In this document: one piece after another, positions 47,198 to 59,657 of the stretch
How positions within the stretch are numbered: position 1 is the stretch's first letter
How the letters are laid out: the number at the start of each line of letters is the position of its first letter
Program-made: the position numbers and the translations under genes
From: Ulota crispa
Taxonomy: Eukaryota > Streptophyta > Bryopsida > Orthotrichales > Orthotrichaceae
Direction: 5' to 3'
Length of the DNA: 64,000 nt
Assembly: GCA_963920765.1 (NCBI GenBank)
Contig: OY987249.1
Span: forward strand, 7,750,817-7,814,816
Notes under the pieces: model-generated
Told to the model about the DNA's origin: nothing
The model's database searches: none
The model's input: the letters and a program-made list of their open reading frames with translations, nothing else

Positions 47198-48132
47198 CCC
47201 CTAAAGGACCAAGCCCTTTTTTCAACAAAAGTTACTAAAAACTGCCACTTTTGGAGGAATGAATAGAAAGGTAGGAAAAACAATTATTTTTGGAAATCCA
47301 ACCATAAGATCTTGTCTTAGACTATGGGAGGTACTTGTGGAGAAAAAACCATCTCATTCTAGATGTAGAGGAGTGAGATATTGACATCTGAAGTGAATAA
47401 AAGGTTTTTTCCCTGCTGCCCAAAAATTTCAGAAGCCTTTAATTGCCCCTAAATAAATAAAAAAATTGCTCTATGCAAAGTTGAGGTTTATTTTTTCCAT
47501 GTAGAAGACCAAGTTAGGTAAGTGTGGGAGATTTTTCAAATGAATTGGAGGTGTGGATCATACTTTGTAAAATCTTGCAATGCTGTAAGGGCATGAAATT
47601 TGCATATATACTAGGCAAAATTGGAGGATTTATGTAAAATTGAGACATATGAATTCTTTTGATCCAAATGGTGAAAACCAAGGAATCTTAATCTACTACA
47701 ACAAGGAAAAAAAAGAAATCAAAAAACAAATTCACAAAGAGCTCAAAAAAGTAATGCACCAAAGGCAAAAGGAATGGAGGTATGGAAATCCCGTGCATGC
47801 CCGCAAACTAAAACTTTTCACTCATAAATCAAAATTGAATGATTCAAAGCTCTTCACATATGTATAAATCTAAGGAATGAATTTCAAATTTTTATTTTGA
47901 AAAAAACATTATTTTTAAAAATAAAATTGGTTGCCCGGCCTCCCATGATTTTCAAAATTCATGCATGACTTCTTCAATAAATGTCAGAATGAAGGAAAAA
48001 TTAGATGCCCACACAGATCTTTGAATTCCCCATCTTCAATAAAAGTTTCAAAAAATCACACAAAGTAGTTTAGCCATAGGTACATGCCCAAAATCCCATT
48101 TGTCCCCCAAAGGGACAATGGTCCTCTAGGGG
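47198..48132 (+). mobile_element. TTAA-flanked 935-bp element, right arm copy
   Basis: The ends are TTAA-CCCCTAAAGGACCAAG and CAATGGTCCTCTAGGGG-TTAA (48133-48136). Same length as its mirror at 43708-44642. Compared with 3902-4829 it shares AAGCCCTTTTTTC, GAGGAGTGAGATATT and CCCAAAAATTTCAGAAGC. Confidence 0.75.
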
Positions 48133-48462
48133 TTAATGTTCATTGCTTTCAACATGCTAAACAACCATCATAGATTTTTTCATCCACCTTAGACCGCCAC
48201 TTTTCATCCATATTAATTTCCATTCATTGGCTCCAATGAATATCATTGATGTAATTCATCCACATCCTCCCATCTTTCAAATGATTACTGCACTTTAGAG
48301 ACAAATTGTGTTGCTTTAGGGAATTTTTTGTTGTTTCAAAACATCCAATCTCAAATTACAAAAAGTTTTGTTTCTCCTCCTACACTCTAAAAGGTCTCTT
48401 TTATTACTCACCGCTCATTGCTCACTACTTACCGTTCATTGCTCTTGTTCTAGCGTCATTGA

Positions 48463-50755
48463 AGAGCACTGACACTCACCTCAAACAAAACATTCAGGTA
48501 ACGCAATTTTGAAGGCCCCATAGTGTTTCACCACTTGTGCCTAATGAGGGAATTTCACTTCAAAAGAAGGAAATTTGAAGATAGCCACTTGGCAAACTCT
48601 GGCTAATTTGTCAAGCCGCTCTAAGTTGTCAATGTGAGCCCAGAATTACGTGCAACTATGATTTTTTTTGCGATACTCCTTAATGCCTCAATCTTCTCCG
48701 GCGGTAGCTTTGGCACGGCACCTGAAATAGTAAAAAAATTAGCAGCTGCTTTTTGAAACAAAAAAAAGAATTAAATTAGTATTTCATAAATTATTTGAAC
48801 ACACAATGTAAATAACAAAATTTGGGACAAAACAAGTGAATACTTGGACTTGCGACATAATTTGAATTGCTCCTAAGTCCCACTAGAATCTCAAAATCTG
48901 ATTGGTGGAGAGCTAGAACTTGGGACATCGCCATTCACACAGTAGGGATTTCAAAGCTCTATTGTTTCCTCACCAACATTTTTTTCCTACACTATTTTCT
49001 CCACCCCTATTTGCAAAAAACAACTATGGTATTTTGCAGTTTCAAATCAAGGGATTGGAAAATTGGTGAAGACAAGGTTTTGTTACTTTTTGTTAATTTT
49101 CCATTTTCTCACTCAAGGGAGCTCCTTGCCTTTATAACCCTAAAAATTTGGATCTTGTAATGAGGTGAGACCTATAGAGAGTTGGTATATAAGACATAGT
49201 GTGAAACAATTCTTACCTCATGCATTTCACGCTTCGCTTTTGACTTGCTTGACCAGTAGCCTGCTTGACTCCCCGCCCATGCACTAGGCCCCCCCCGGCC
49301 TCCATGCACCTAGCCCTAGGTCATGCCCTGCGCCACGTTTCCTTACGCCCTTGGCTTTTTCTTCATGGCAAATTTGAGAATTTTAGCAGTGGCAAACACA
49401 ACGTTGAGCTGCGCAAAGAAGAGCAACTGCTCATTGCTTGAGTCAAGCCTCTGAGTCAATGCCAATTTTTCCGCAACATACTCCTTCTTGAAAACAGCAA
49501 CCTCTTTAGCCAATTCTTGAATCTTCTCCCTAGTAGATGCCGCCATACCTACAGCATCCCTAACATAAGTTGGCTTACACTCCCCAAAAAAATCACGAAA
49601 AGCAAAGGCACTAATGATACTAACACACGGCACCGCTCGCCATCAGCAACAATCAATTGATCCATTTCAAGGTGCATGCTGAGAATCGTTTTGAGGACAC
49701 AAAGGTTTGCTTTGCATTCCCTTAAGAGACAAGAACAAGAAACAACTTGCTTCTCGCTGAGAAAAAAAAAATGCAAAGCTAATAGGACTATACTTAGGAA
49801 AAAATATGCAAAGCCAAAAGAATTATGCAACAACGTTCATTCCTAACCAAATCAATCAATCTCTACAAAAAAAATCCTGCTATATTTTTGGAGCATAAAG
49901 ATAACGGGCCTCATCCCTCAAGCAACTATTACTAGACCGTTTGCCTTCATTTTATTCGATATTATCATCATTCAAGACGCAAAGGCAGCAAACATAATGA
50001 TGTCAAAGAAAAAGCTCAAGGAAAGCATGACACCTACCAAAAGAAAATTAAAAAAAGCACGCTAACAAACAATCACAATTAGTTCTTATTGGACTTCGAA
50101 TTAGAGTTGCAATTAAACAGCCAAGGGTTATTGTTACAAAAAAACAAAATAATACTCCAGGGCATATACGATTTTAGAATGCGTTCTTTTGCAAACTAGT
50201 TTTGAATTCTTCTCTACTCTTTTCCAACTTCCTGAGTTCTTAAGCTAGTATGAAATCCTCATATGTAATTGAAAAACATTGAAATATCAATCAAATTTAT
50301 GATGAGTAAAATGTGAATTGAATACATTCTCAAAAGTTCTCAAGCTCCAGTATTGGTAGCATGGCTAATGGCACTTTACAATTAAAAATAGGAAAGAATT
50401 TTTAAGGAACAACTTAGTATGTAAGTGTAAGCAATCTATTTACCAGCAAGACAAATTGCAGTAACTAAAAATGTGGAATTCATCACCTTGACAATCAATG
50501 TCCACAAGTAACTTACAGCACAAGAATATCTCTTCTTCTTTGAACAATAAAAGCAGCAACCTCAATTATGTCAGAGTAAGAAAAAAACACAATCTCAAAC
50601 ACAAGAAAAACAAGACACATGCAAAAAGTACTTTTCAAAACAGCCTAAAATTCTTTCAGTAAGTTCATCCTTGGGAGGATAAGAATCATAAGATACCTCA
50701 AATTGAAATTGCAAGAATCAATCAATTGCAGCTGCGACAAAGGCACAACACTTGT
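48463..50755. other. Spacer with one possible coding fragment
   Basis: Mostly AT-rich with no recognisable gene apart from the frame annotated at 49343-49633. A patch near 49270-49345 is CCCC-rich and GC-rich. I found no element ends I could pair. Confidence 0.35.
49343..49633 (-). CDS. Possible coding fragment, helical/coiled-coil, family unknown
   Basis: An open frame of up to 96 codons ends in a natural stop. The last 70 residues (from about MAASTREKIQELAKEVAVF to KILKFAMKKKPRA) look like real protein: alternating hydrophobic and charged residues and a Lys-rich end. An acceptor-like CTGTAG stands just ahead of that part, so it may be a last exon. A second frame upstream (about 49630-49740) reads LRECKANLCVLKTILSM and may be another piece, out of frame. 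I do not recognise the family; an old transposon-derived gene is possible. Confidence 0.3.
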   Translation of the reverse strand: MPCVSIISAFAFRDFFGECKPTYVRDAVGMAASTREKIQELAKEVAVFKKEYVAEKLALTQRLDSSNEQLLFFAQLNVVFATAKILKFAMKKKPRA

Positions 50756-51013
50756 GTGGAAGCGTTAGTCGGAAGCTTAATCCAGAAGAAGAAGACAAGA
50801 CAATAGATTGGTCCAGAACCGTCCAAGCCCATTGCCGCGGATGACAAGGCAAATTCATCTGTTGCACTCTCATCCAAACTCCAGACACATCATTCAGTAT
50901 TTTCATAGTTTGAGTTTTGCACAAAAAGTATTTCTTATTGGCACTGTATGGAAGCCAAGGGTACAAAATCCACAAGATGTAGTTTTCTTCTCAAAAAAAG
51001 CTTGTGGTTGTCA
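50756..51013. repeat. Second copy of the sHsp upstream segment, without heat-shock element
   Basis: Matches 40582-40905 except for a deletion between GAAGACAAGACAATA and GATTGGTCCAGAAC, which removes the five-unit heat-shock element. No sHsp coding sequence lies next to it. After the hAT-like insertion the match resumes at about 51896. Confidence 0.8.
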
Positions 51014-51887
51014 CACGGGTGGATCACTTAGTGCATTTTTAAATTGAGGTGCGGCATAATATAGCAAGGAATTTATTCATTTGTGATAGAAATTATAACA
51101 AACTCATAACTAAAAAAGAGATCATTCAAAATGCAAAATCTAATATAAACAATATAGATTCACTAAAAAATCTAAGACATTGATTTTTTTATAACTAATG
51201 TAGGAGCACAAGATTTGAAGCTATCATATGCACAAGACTATATCTAGTATGGATATGTAAAGACATCTGGGTATTTGAAGGGCTATATTGTATTAGATGA
51301 AAAATAAAAAACAAATGTGAATTAGCAAAAATAATAAAAAGTGAAAAAAACTCAAAATTTAAAACCAAAAAAAATCTCATAGCCTATATCATAGCAAAAA
51401 ATATGGTGTCAAAATCAAATACAAATTTAAGTCCAAAAGAAGTGTCTAATAAACAAAGTGAAATAAATAACAAAACTTTGTGTAAACAAATGTGCCCTAA
51501 CTATGATCCAAACAAAAAAATAGATTGAAAAAAAAAAAAAAAAAAAATCTTAACAAAAAAATAGGAGATACAAAAGAAAACTAAATTTTCTATAATATTA
51601 AATTCCATTCATCAAATATTCATATGCATTTTTTATACCTCATACCCAAAACCTTTTTAAGTCACTTTGCTTGATAATTCATTTTTTTCCTATAAAAAAA
51701 TAGCGTGGGAAAATATAGAATCCCCTAAGTCGTATAATTAATTATAGAGTGTTCTAATATAGGTCATTTTACCAAATTATATAACTATAAAGGCATATTT
51801 ATTTTGCATGAGAGGTAAATAGCCCCCTGAAAAATACCTCATTGCCACACAAGGGGTATCTAATATTTAAAGAGTGATTCACCCGAG
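51014..51887. mobile_element. hAT-like non-autonomous element, 874 bp, with 8-bp target duplication
   Basis: The ends are CACGGGTGGATCACT and, inverted, CTCGGGTGAATCACT (13 of 15 match). GGTTGTCA flanks both sides (51006-51013 and 51888-51895). The paralogous stretch at 40898-40905 has a single GGTTGTCA and no insertion, so it serves as an empty site. Eight-base duplication fits hAT. The interior is A-rich with a run of about 20 A near 51530 and no transposase. Confidence 0.85.
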
Positions 51888-51911
51888 GGTTGTCAAGAAC
51901 ACATATTTTAA

Positions 51912-52840
51912 CTCCTAAAGGTCTAAGCTAAGTTTTCACCAAAACCGCTCCAAAACTGCCATTTCTAATGTAAGCACCAAATTTTAGAAAAAAAAAAATT
52001 GACACATGTAATTGTTAGATCTTGTACTACACTAGTATCAAAAGATGTACAAAAAAAACTTAGTAGTTTGCACGATGTAGATTGTCAACTTTTGAGTTTG
52101 AATTGACAAAATTCCATTTTTGTCCCTACAAAAATCTGGGTAGCTGCACTTCAAAAGGTCTTATTTGTATGAAGAAAATTCCAAAATGGTTGTAATTTTT
52201 TGGGTTTGTTCTTCAAAGCAAGTTGGGTATACACTTGAAAATTCTCAAATCATTTGGAATTGTGCAACACATGGAAAAAAAATAGCAAGTAAAAAGAAGT
52301 AGAGAATGATTCAAACCATTAATTTGTTAAGAACTTAATTGTGGAAATGATAAATTCCAATCCCAATGGTTGTAATATTGTAATAAACAATCTTCATTCT
52401 TTAGTTTTGTTTCTTTTCCAAAATATTGAAAATTGAGTAAAATAAAGGACAAGTTTATTTTAGAGAAGAGAAACCATAATTGCCCGCAAACAAGAACTCC
52501 TCACTACTTTCATCTCATTGGTAAAAATAGAATGATTCAAAGCTTCCCATGTATACATAAATCTAAAGAATCAATTTCAAAAAACAAAATTCAAAAAATG
52601 TAAATTTTAAAAAAGTTTTCTAAGCTGCCCAAGTTGCTTGATGAGAAAAAAAAAACTACATATCATGCAATGACTTTTGAACCATGAAGTTAATATTTAT
52701 GAAAATTGTTGGGTCTCAAAGCTACTTCTTAGACACATCATGTGTGAAAATTTCAAAGAAAAAAAATGAAAAACCTATTGGTAGTGAGCTGCCTAAAATT
52801 GCTATGTTGCCAAAAAAAAAGGTGTTTAGGCCTTTATGGG
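51912..52840. mobile_element. TTAA-type element, about 930 bp
   Basis: The left end is TTAA-CTCCTAAAGGTCTAAGC; the right end is GTTTAGGCCTTTATGGG-ATAA, so the right target copy has one change. It is the full-length partner of the truncated 40923-41503 copy. No coding frame. Confidence 0.6.
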
Positions 52841-54975
52841 ATAATCCATTGTTGGGATTTTTATTTTTCAAAAATAATCCTCTGAAATTTGGCTTGCACA
52901 AAATCTTAGTGTAGTGTGAATTTCAAGCCATGTTTGCAATTTAAATCCATGTAGGGAATGTATCAAGTCTTTGTTGTTCATGACAATTGTGGAGATATGC
53001 CTAACATAATTTGGAGCATGTTGGCATTAATCAAGCAAAAAATGTTCACTGCATGTGATCAAAGGGGCTTGAAAACTTTGGACAAAGGTCAATTTTTTTA
53101 CTAACTTCAACTAATTGTATCTCTCAATCTGTATAATCAAACCTCATGAAACTTTCACTATGCCTTCCTACATAAGTCTAATACAAGATCTTAGGGTTAG
53201 ATTTGTAGAAGGAAAAAAAAAGACAATTTTTCTTAGGATCAAATTTTTGAAAATGGAAGTTTTGAGTCATTTTTGAGAAAAATATGGGCTTGTGCAACTG
53301 GGCATTCCAACAAAATATATGGGGTTTGCAAGGAAACTTTACATGGGCTAGCTTAAATTCTTTCATGATGTTGGCCAACATTTAGAAAGAGATTTTGAAT
53401 TCACTGGCAAAAATCCGGAATTTCTTGTTTTCAATCAATTTTTCATTGGACTGCACTAGATATTTTGTGTATACATACTATAATAGATTATAGTCGGTGT
53501 TTTTGTACAGCTTGATCAAATCTTGAAGTGGTGGTTTCAAATTCAAGTGATTCTTTTGAGATTTCAATCAAATGACAAATCACTAAGGTAAGAGGCTTGG
53601 GAATGGACCATCTGAGGGAAAGTGCACTTTTGTGGAAAAATTGTGGCAGCTTGGCAAAATGGAAATATTTTGGGTAGAAAGCCAAAGAAGAGATAGTTTT
53701 GTGGCCATTTGATTTGAAATTTCCTAAGTTAGTATGAATTAACTACAATTTTTCAAAGCAAAAGGTGCATAGGTAGCTATTCTTGATCATAGGTGGTAGC
53801 ATTCATGATGCAAAGGCGGCTTGTAAATGGAGCACATGAGTCCAAAAAGAAGCCACTACAAAGTCAAGAATGCTCCAATAAGGCTCTTTAAGCGTGCAAG
53901 CACCCATTCCATATTCTAATCTTCACATCATGATTGAAAAAAAAAAATTGTTTATTTTAGTATGACATGTATCTATATTATACTGAAAGACAAATCTAAA
54001 CACAACTATGACTAGTAAGCATACACAATAGTGGCTCATGTCACTCTCTTAAGTTCCTAAAAAACGGTGATTACACAAGTACAATTTCTGAACATAGAAA
54101 AATGTGACCTTTTTAAGAACCTTTGTGCATTGTTTTAGTGACTCTACATGGTTGGTTCAAAATGCTTAGTTTGAATTAGAGCCCCCTACCTTAAGTGCAT
54201 GTACTCCTCAAATATTAATGTTGGCATTGCTCTTCCTCATTTGTTGAGCCATGATGATGGACAAATAGACTTGCACGACACCCGATAACCCCTTGAGCAT
54301 CTTGCTAAGAAAATTTAGCATAACTCCAATATGAAACTTCAACACATTCCCTAATTTTTGGAAAGTTGAACAAGTAATCACATAATCCAAACTAGTCATT
54401 TTATATCCACCTATAAATCAAATATTTCAAACCAATCTAATTTCAAATCCAAGTAAATTTGTAAAATTCCCACCATTGAGAATCTCAAATTTGTCAATTT
54501 GGGCAGCACTTTACAATATGGATTTTGGATTTTGATGTAATTTTTTTCCAAAAAAACATTTACCTGATGCCTAATCCCATGAGATTGTGTCTAGACAATC
54601 TAGCCATACTTGATGGAAACAAAAAACTCCATAAATGGGAAAAAAATCTACAAATGGAAAAAACTCCAAAAGATATGGTCACTCAAAGTAATTGGATTCC
54701 ACTAGCTCCTTACTTTAGAGCTACAAAAACCTTGCCCAAATCAAGAAAAAAAAATGACACACAACCAAACTCCCTTGTACAATACAAGATATGGGAGCAC
54801 CCATCCCATCTACTCTCTAAGCCACTCCCTTCAATTGTCCAAAAACATTCTTCTCCTAATTGTTGAAAAATAGAATATTTTCCATATTCCTTGTAGAATC
54901 TAAAGCAAAGCAAGCACTTCAAGGAATAACAAGCCAATCAAAAATTGTTGGACTAGCAACTCCATTTGCACTTAA
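52841..54975. other. AT-rich spacer, no gene
   Basis: Several frames of 60-110 codons are open by chance (for example 54525-54866) but have biased, low-complexity content and no domain. No paired element ends were recognised. Confidence 0.4.
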
Positions 54976-55186
54976 CCCCTAAAGGGCCCTTGGGCTCTGG
55001 AGCTACAATACCAAATACGGTCGCAATCGATATTCAAAAGTTTGAATCAGCTAGAAATTAAGTGTTACAACCATACATATTAAAGGATTGTATGATGGTG
55101 GGTGCATAAAAAATTTTGGAAAGCCCTCAGAGCATCTCAAATACGTACGTACATATGACCGCAAAGGCCTTTTGGCCGTTCAGGGG
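54976..55186. mobile_element. TTAA-flanked miniature element, 211 bp
   Basis: TTAA-CCCCTAAAGGGCCC on the left and GGCCGTTCAGGGG-TTAA on the right, both target copies intact (54972-54975 and 55187-55190). Close relative of 2240-2464 in the same orientation, with the phrases TATGATGGTGGGTGCATAAA and GGCTCTGGAG. Confidence 0.75.
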
Positions 55187-55344
55187 TTAAGTGATAGACC
55201 AAAATATGAGCTCAAAATCGGTCTCTTTTGTGTACTTTCACACCTCCGAGCACTCCATTTGGCCATAATGGGCTCTTTGGACGCTTAGGGGTTTAGCAAA
55301 TTTGCAACAAATTAAGTTACAAAGAGTTTGAAGCAATAAATAAT

Positions 55345-56362
55345 TTTCCTATATACAAAGATAAGAAATCTTTGGATTTCAATTTTTTTTTATAATTTTT
55401 TTGGCAAAAATGGAAATTATCAAGAAATTTAGGAGTCAAAAAGTGGTTTGAATCCATCATCAATCTCTAAACTCATGTAATTCTAATAATAATCAAACTA
55501 CTATTCACTTATTACTTCCTACTTCACTTTGGGACATGTGGCATGACTTAAGTGGTTCCAACCTTGAAATGAACAAAAGAATGCATTTTAATACACCCAT
55601 CACTGTTGATATTGAAAATAGCTCACCCTACTAATTGAGTATGGGGCCAACGTTGTTGACTATAGGTGCTTCCACCTTAGCTTTAAGAATCCAATTTGTG
55701 TTTGCACGTTGAATCAACCAAGCCAACAAACAAAAATCAAAAAGAAAAAATGACTTAAAGAATTGGCTCTTGGTTTTCCTTGTTAGGCTTCCTTACTTGG
55801 TATTGATTGTGTGCGCCCCTTAGCCAATGGACAGACCCAAAACAATGCACTAGGAAGATGCAACTAGTGTATTGTTAGTTTGTTAAAATGCAAAAAGCTA
55901 GTTAAACTTTGAAATTACACAAAAAAAATCAGTAAAATTTTCAAAAAAGTGGAGAGTTATAATGCAAACATGGACAACATTTGGTGTAGGCTCAAGAAAA
56001 ACTGGTTGCGAACAAAAACAAAATGCCAAAAGTTGGGAAATGCTAAAAAATGAGAAATGTTAAAAATGGAAAATGCTAAATATTGCTACACTAAATAGTG
56101 CATTTAGGTTGTTCCACACCAATTTTTGAAATTTTGCACTGTATGAATACTCACTCATACTACAATAATTTTCATCAACACTTATTACATTATAAACTGA
56201 TTTTAAGGGCTTGACAACAACAATAATGTTGCAAAAAAACAAACTAACATCATTGAGGTCATAAACCATGTGAAATCTTAATATTTAAAGAGTTGCATGC
56301 GCCTCCAAGTGATCATATGATGAGTCATGAGGTAACTTTCTAAGGTAACACAATCTAATTGT
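55345..56362. repeat. Dispersed repeat, inverted partner of 3180-5125, with empty site
   Basis: Reverse complement of the left-end repeat. At 55631-55634 it holds a single CTAA (TTAG on minus) where the left copy has the 928-bp TTAA element, giving the unoccupied state. A further partial copy of the family, in direct orientation relative to 3590-3690, follows at about 56400-56655. Confidence 0.65.
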
Positions 56363-56657
56363 TGCAGCAACCTAAATGCACTATTTATTGTCATGAAGCT
56401 CAAAATACTCCCAAACCACAAACCCTTACCAAAGTGTCAGTTGAAGATAAACTTTGAATTCCATTGGCTAAAAATCCAACATTTATCATTTTCAACTATT
56501 TTTTGCTAAATTGCACCATATATTTTCTATAATTATATTATGATTTATTATAATTATTATTGTTATTATTATTTTTATAAAATTTTACTAATTTTTAGCA
56601 GGTAATTTCAAACTTAACCAGCTTTTTTGCAATTGGAACCGGCTGATAATACACTAA

Positions 56658-57105
56658 GAGCATCTCCAGTGATTGGCTTGGGCCTCAGGAGTAGCGTGGC
56701 CAGAGGGTCATTTGCTTGCTTCTAATCTCTATCGGTGACTCGCTCAAGGAGTTTTTCTACCCGGCCTCGCTAACGAAGGCTCCGGGGACGCTCAACACCC
56801 GGGGTAGTTTGATATTTGCGCGAGCCTGTTTCTTGAACTAGGTTCTTACAATTCCACAGAATAGGCCAAAAATAGGATAGAATCAGACCTTGCTGTTGAC
56901 CTATCGCAGGGCCCCGTGCTGTCATGGTGAAGATGCCCCAATTGTCCGCAATCCACAGCTAATTCTAGCAAAACTTTCAATAACAAATCCTATAGCGCGT
57001 TCAAACGGGTGGAGATCAGCATTTTTCCCGGAGCCGATCCATTACAGCAAAGCTATGCAGCATCATTTGACACGTACAAGAAACGACCAACCGGTGGAGA
57101 TGCCC
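56658..57105. mobile_element. PIF/Harbinger-like miniature element, 448 bp
   Basis: The ends are GAGCATCTCCAGTGATTGG and, inverted, GGGCATCTCCACCGGTTGG. TAA is duplicated on both sides (56655-56657 and 57106-57108). A 3-bp TAA/TTA duplication with these ends fits Tourist-type elements. The interior is markedly more GC-rich than its surroundings; it may include captured host sequence, but I could not name it. Confidence 0.65.
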
Positions 57106-57389
57106 TAAAGGCCGGTTCTTCTCGGGCATTGACCCTGACCTCTATTATGTCGGTAGTAGGAGATAGAATTTCTCACCTATAAAATAAACTGGCATTTTTT
57201 TCTCCTTTTTGCTTTTATTCATAAAAAAAAATGGAGGTTGCAGAGCCCGGGACCCACAGAGTGGTATCTTACTATATGATAGCAAGGTATAAATTACAGC
57301 AGTCTCATATCTGTGGGACCATGGCGGGGTAGAAAATCTCAAGTTTTTCACTTTGAGGTTAATATAAGAATTCAGAAATTTATCACCAG

Positions 57390-57698
57390 TAAGGTAGGAG
57401 TACTCATAAACGTCAAACTAAGGGTTTTGAACATGATGACTATTAATAAACAACTAGCAAAATTATAGGATCCTATTAGAAAAAAAAATGAGTTTGCACT
57501 TTTGAATGTATTATTTGGATCATGTGAGAATAAGTTGTGAATTTTTAAAGAGCAAACTACCATTGCACCCATAACCACTTTTAAGATTTCATGTTCACAT
57601 GTTGTGCATCCTTGTCATTACGTCTTTGCACTTTCACAGATTTTCCAAAATTTCAGAGGTGACGATTGTGGGGACACTGACGCTTATAGGTGTTCCGG
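57390..57698. mobile_element. Inverted-repeat miniature element, partner of 13819-14136
   Basis: Inverted copy of the 13.8-kb element, with ends TAAGGTAGGAGTACTCATAAA and CGCTTATAGGTGTTCCGG. The ends have drifted more than in the other copy. Confidence 0.6.
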
Positions 57699-58752
57699 TT
57701 GAATTTGAAATTTTTGATTGCATACATGGGTTTAGAATCCCTAGTGTGGTGCGGAATTCTATGTGAGAATGATTTTAGTGAAATTCATAAAAATCATAAA
57801 GTGAACAAATATCCATGCATGCAAATGTGGCTTATATGCAAAAGGTGCATAGACAAGCTTGTTTAGCATGTTTCAAGGAAGAAGAATTACTTTTTAGGAG
57901 TTTTATGTGATTTTGAAACAATTTAATTATAGTTGAATTGCAATAAAGGGATACCACAATTATGTGACTTAATATAGGAGGTACTAAAAATTGTACTTTG
58001 CTCCAAATGGGGTATTTGATATACTATAAGAGAAGTATTGTTGAGAGCTTTCCAGCATTATACATGTGATTTATTTGGATACAAAAAACACTCCACTTGT
58101 CAAACTTTGTTGAAGATCTAATGGCAATGCTTTGCTAACCGCAATGCACTTCAAATTTTATTGACAACAAAGCAATCCTAGTTGTTCCCTTATTTCCTCC
58201 CTACCAACCACCAACATGGAAGTGATTAGTAAGTTTTTTGTTTAGCAATGTGGAAACATACTTTACCAACATAGGTAAAATCTTTGATTAAATATGGAAA
58301 AAGGAAATGAACACACTCTTCTTTTGCAAGTGTTTTGTCAATGCCTAAAGGAAGGAGTTGGAAACCATACATATAACAAAAAAATCTATATTTATAGCTC
58401 AATAGTAGGTGTTTATGGCATTAACCCATTAAGGTCCAGCCGACCAAATTCTCGTTGATTTTGACTCTATTAGTTGGTAGGGAGAGCATGTTAGGGAATT
58501 TGAGCATGCAGTAAAGGGGATGGGTATAGGCAATTAGGAACCCCATAGTTTGAAACAAAAATAAGGTTTAGCCATGCTGCCACGTGGTCATGACATTGGA
58601 AAAACTCAAGAAGTATTGGCTACCAAAATACAAGAATGAATATAGAAAGGTGGTCATAATTGATAAGGATTGAGTACTTGTACGTGTTCTCAAGAATCCA
58701 GGTTTTCCCTAAACCCATCATCATTTTAAAGAATTGCCACGTGGTCCATTAA

Positions 58753-59657
58753 CCCCTAAAGGCCTAAGGAGCCCACTTTGGGCCTTATGAGAACTTGGGT
58801 AGGCTCTATTGACTTCATAATTTGGAATTTTTTCATGAAATTTTTAGGATGGATGCTACTCATCATAATATATATCTGAAGCTTTATTTCATGTCATTTC
58901 AATAAGTATTGCAAAAGTTAGAAGGTTTTTTCAATTTCAATGTCAAACCAAGCAGCAAAAAATATATTCTTTTTTTAAATTTTTTTTTCATAGAATTGCA
59001 TAGATTGATACCTACTCAAAAAAAATTGAATCACTCAATTCCAAATAATGAGGTAAGAGTTACAAGGAGTTTTCTTTTGCGGGCAATGAAGGTAGGAAGA
59101 AGGTAGAAAATACATATAAAGTAATCTTTTACTCTCAATTTTGTAAATTTTCAAATAAATGAAAAATAAAGTTACTAATTGTCTATTAGAGCATTTTCAC
59201 CATTGGGGTTAACAATTTTCAAATTCTTCCAAAACTTATTAGCAAATTAGTTATATCTTCCATTCATCAATACCTTTCACTTTACAATATTTGTAAAAAT
59301 GAATCCAAAATTTTTTTGGTTAAATTTTTTATATATGCTTTCAACCCATTTTCCAACATATTGCAAAAATTGCACAAGAAATACAACATATGTGTTTTTT
59401 TCTAAAAAGTTTGAAAATCAAAACTTCACCTTTGGAAGGACTAGAAAAACTTATAGTTTGAAGTTTAGGCACATTGATCGTGCAATTGGTGGGGATATTC
59501 ATTCTGAAAGTTTGGGACAATGTAGTTGTGCAAGTCAACCAAAGGATCCTACGGTTGGGTTTGTTAAAAAATAAGTTTCAATGAAGATTTTGACCTGGTT
59601 TGGGGACTAGTATTTTGAAGCAGTTTTGGGCCTCTAAACACAAAAGAATTTTAGGGG
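58753..59657. mobile_element. TTAA-flanked element nested in 58425-60016, 905 bp
   Basis: TTAA-CCCCTAAAGGCCTAAGG on the left and AAAGAATTTTAGGGG-TTAA on the right, with target copies at 58749-58752 and 59658-59661. Its position inside another element of the same type shows that it inserted later. Confidence 0.7.

Larger units (their letters stand above)
41504..48462. repeat. Giant nested palindrome (about 2.1-kb arms) around a scaffold gap
   Basis: The outer ends CAACGACGCTAGAA and TTCTAGCGTCATTG are inverted copies. Removing an LTR element (41818-43689, with its 5-bp target copy) and the duplicated gap region leaves arms of about 2.1 kb. The outer 310 bp of each arm differ at roughly 6% of bases by eye, while the inner 1.8 kb look almost identical, with one difference noted. 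The change falls at a TTAA inside AATGAACA-TTAA-TGTTCATT, the dyad centre of the outer hairpin. This suggests that an inner TTAA-flanked foldback (43708-48132) jumped into the centre of an older hairpin. Identical 75-codon frames at 43973-44200 (minus) and 47640-47867 (plus) come from the symmetry and are not genes. Confidence 0.8.

Noticed and set aside
43973-47867. Two identical 75-codon frames (43973-44200 minus, 47640-47867 plus)
   Set aside because: They are mirror images created by the palindrome and lie inside the non-coding 935-bp elements; low-complexity Lys-rich content and no domain.
48463-48500. Target duplication for the outer palindrome (AGAG/AAGAG on the flanks)
   Set aside because: The match is too short, is not directly adjacent on both sides, and the paralogous site at 52450 does not support it.
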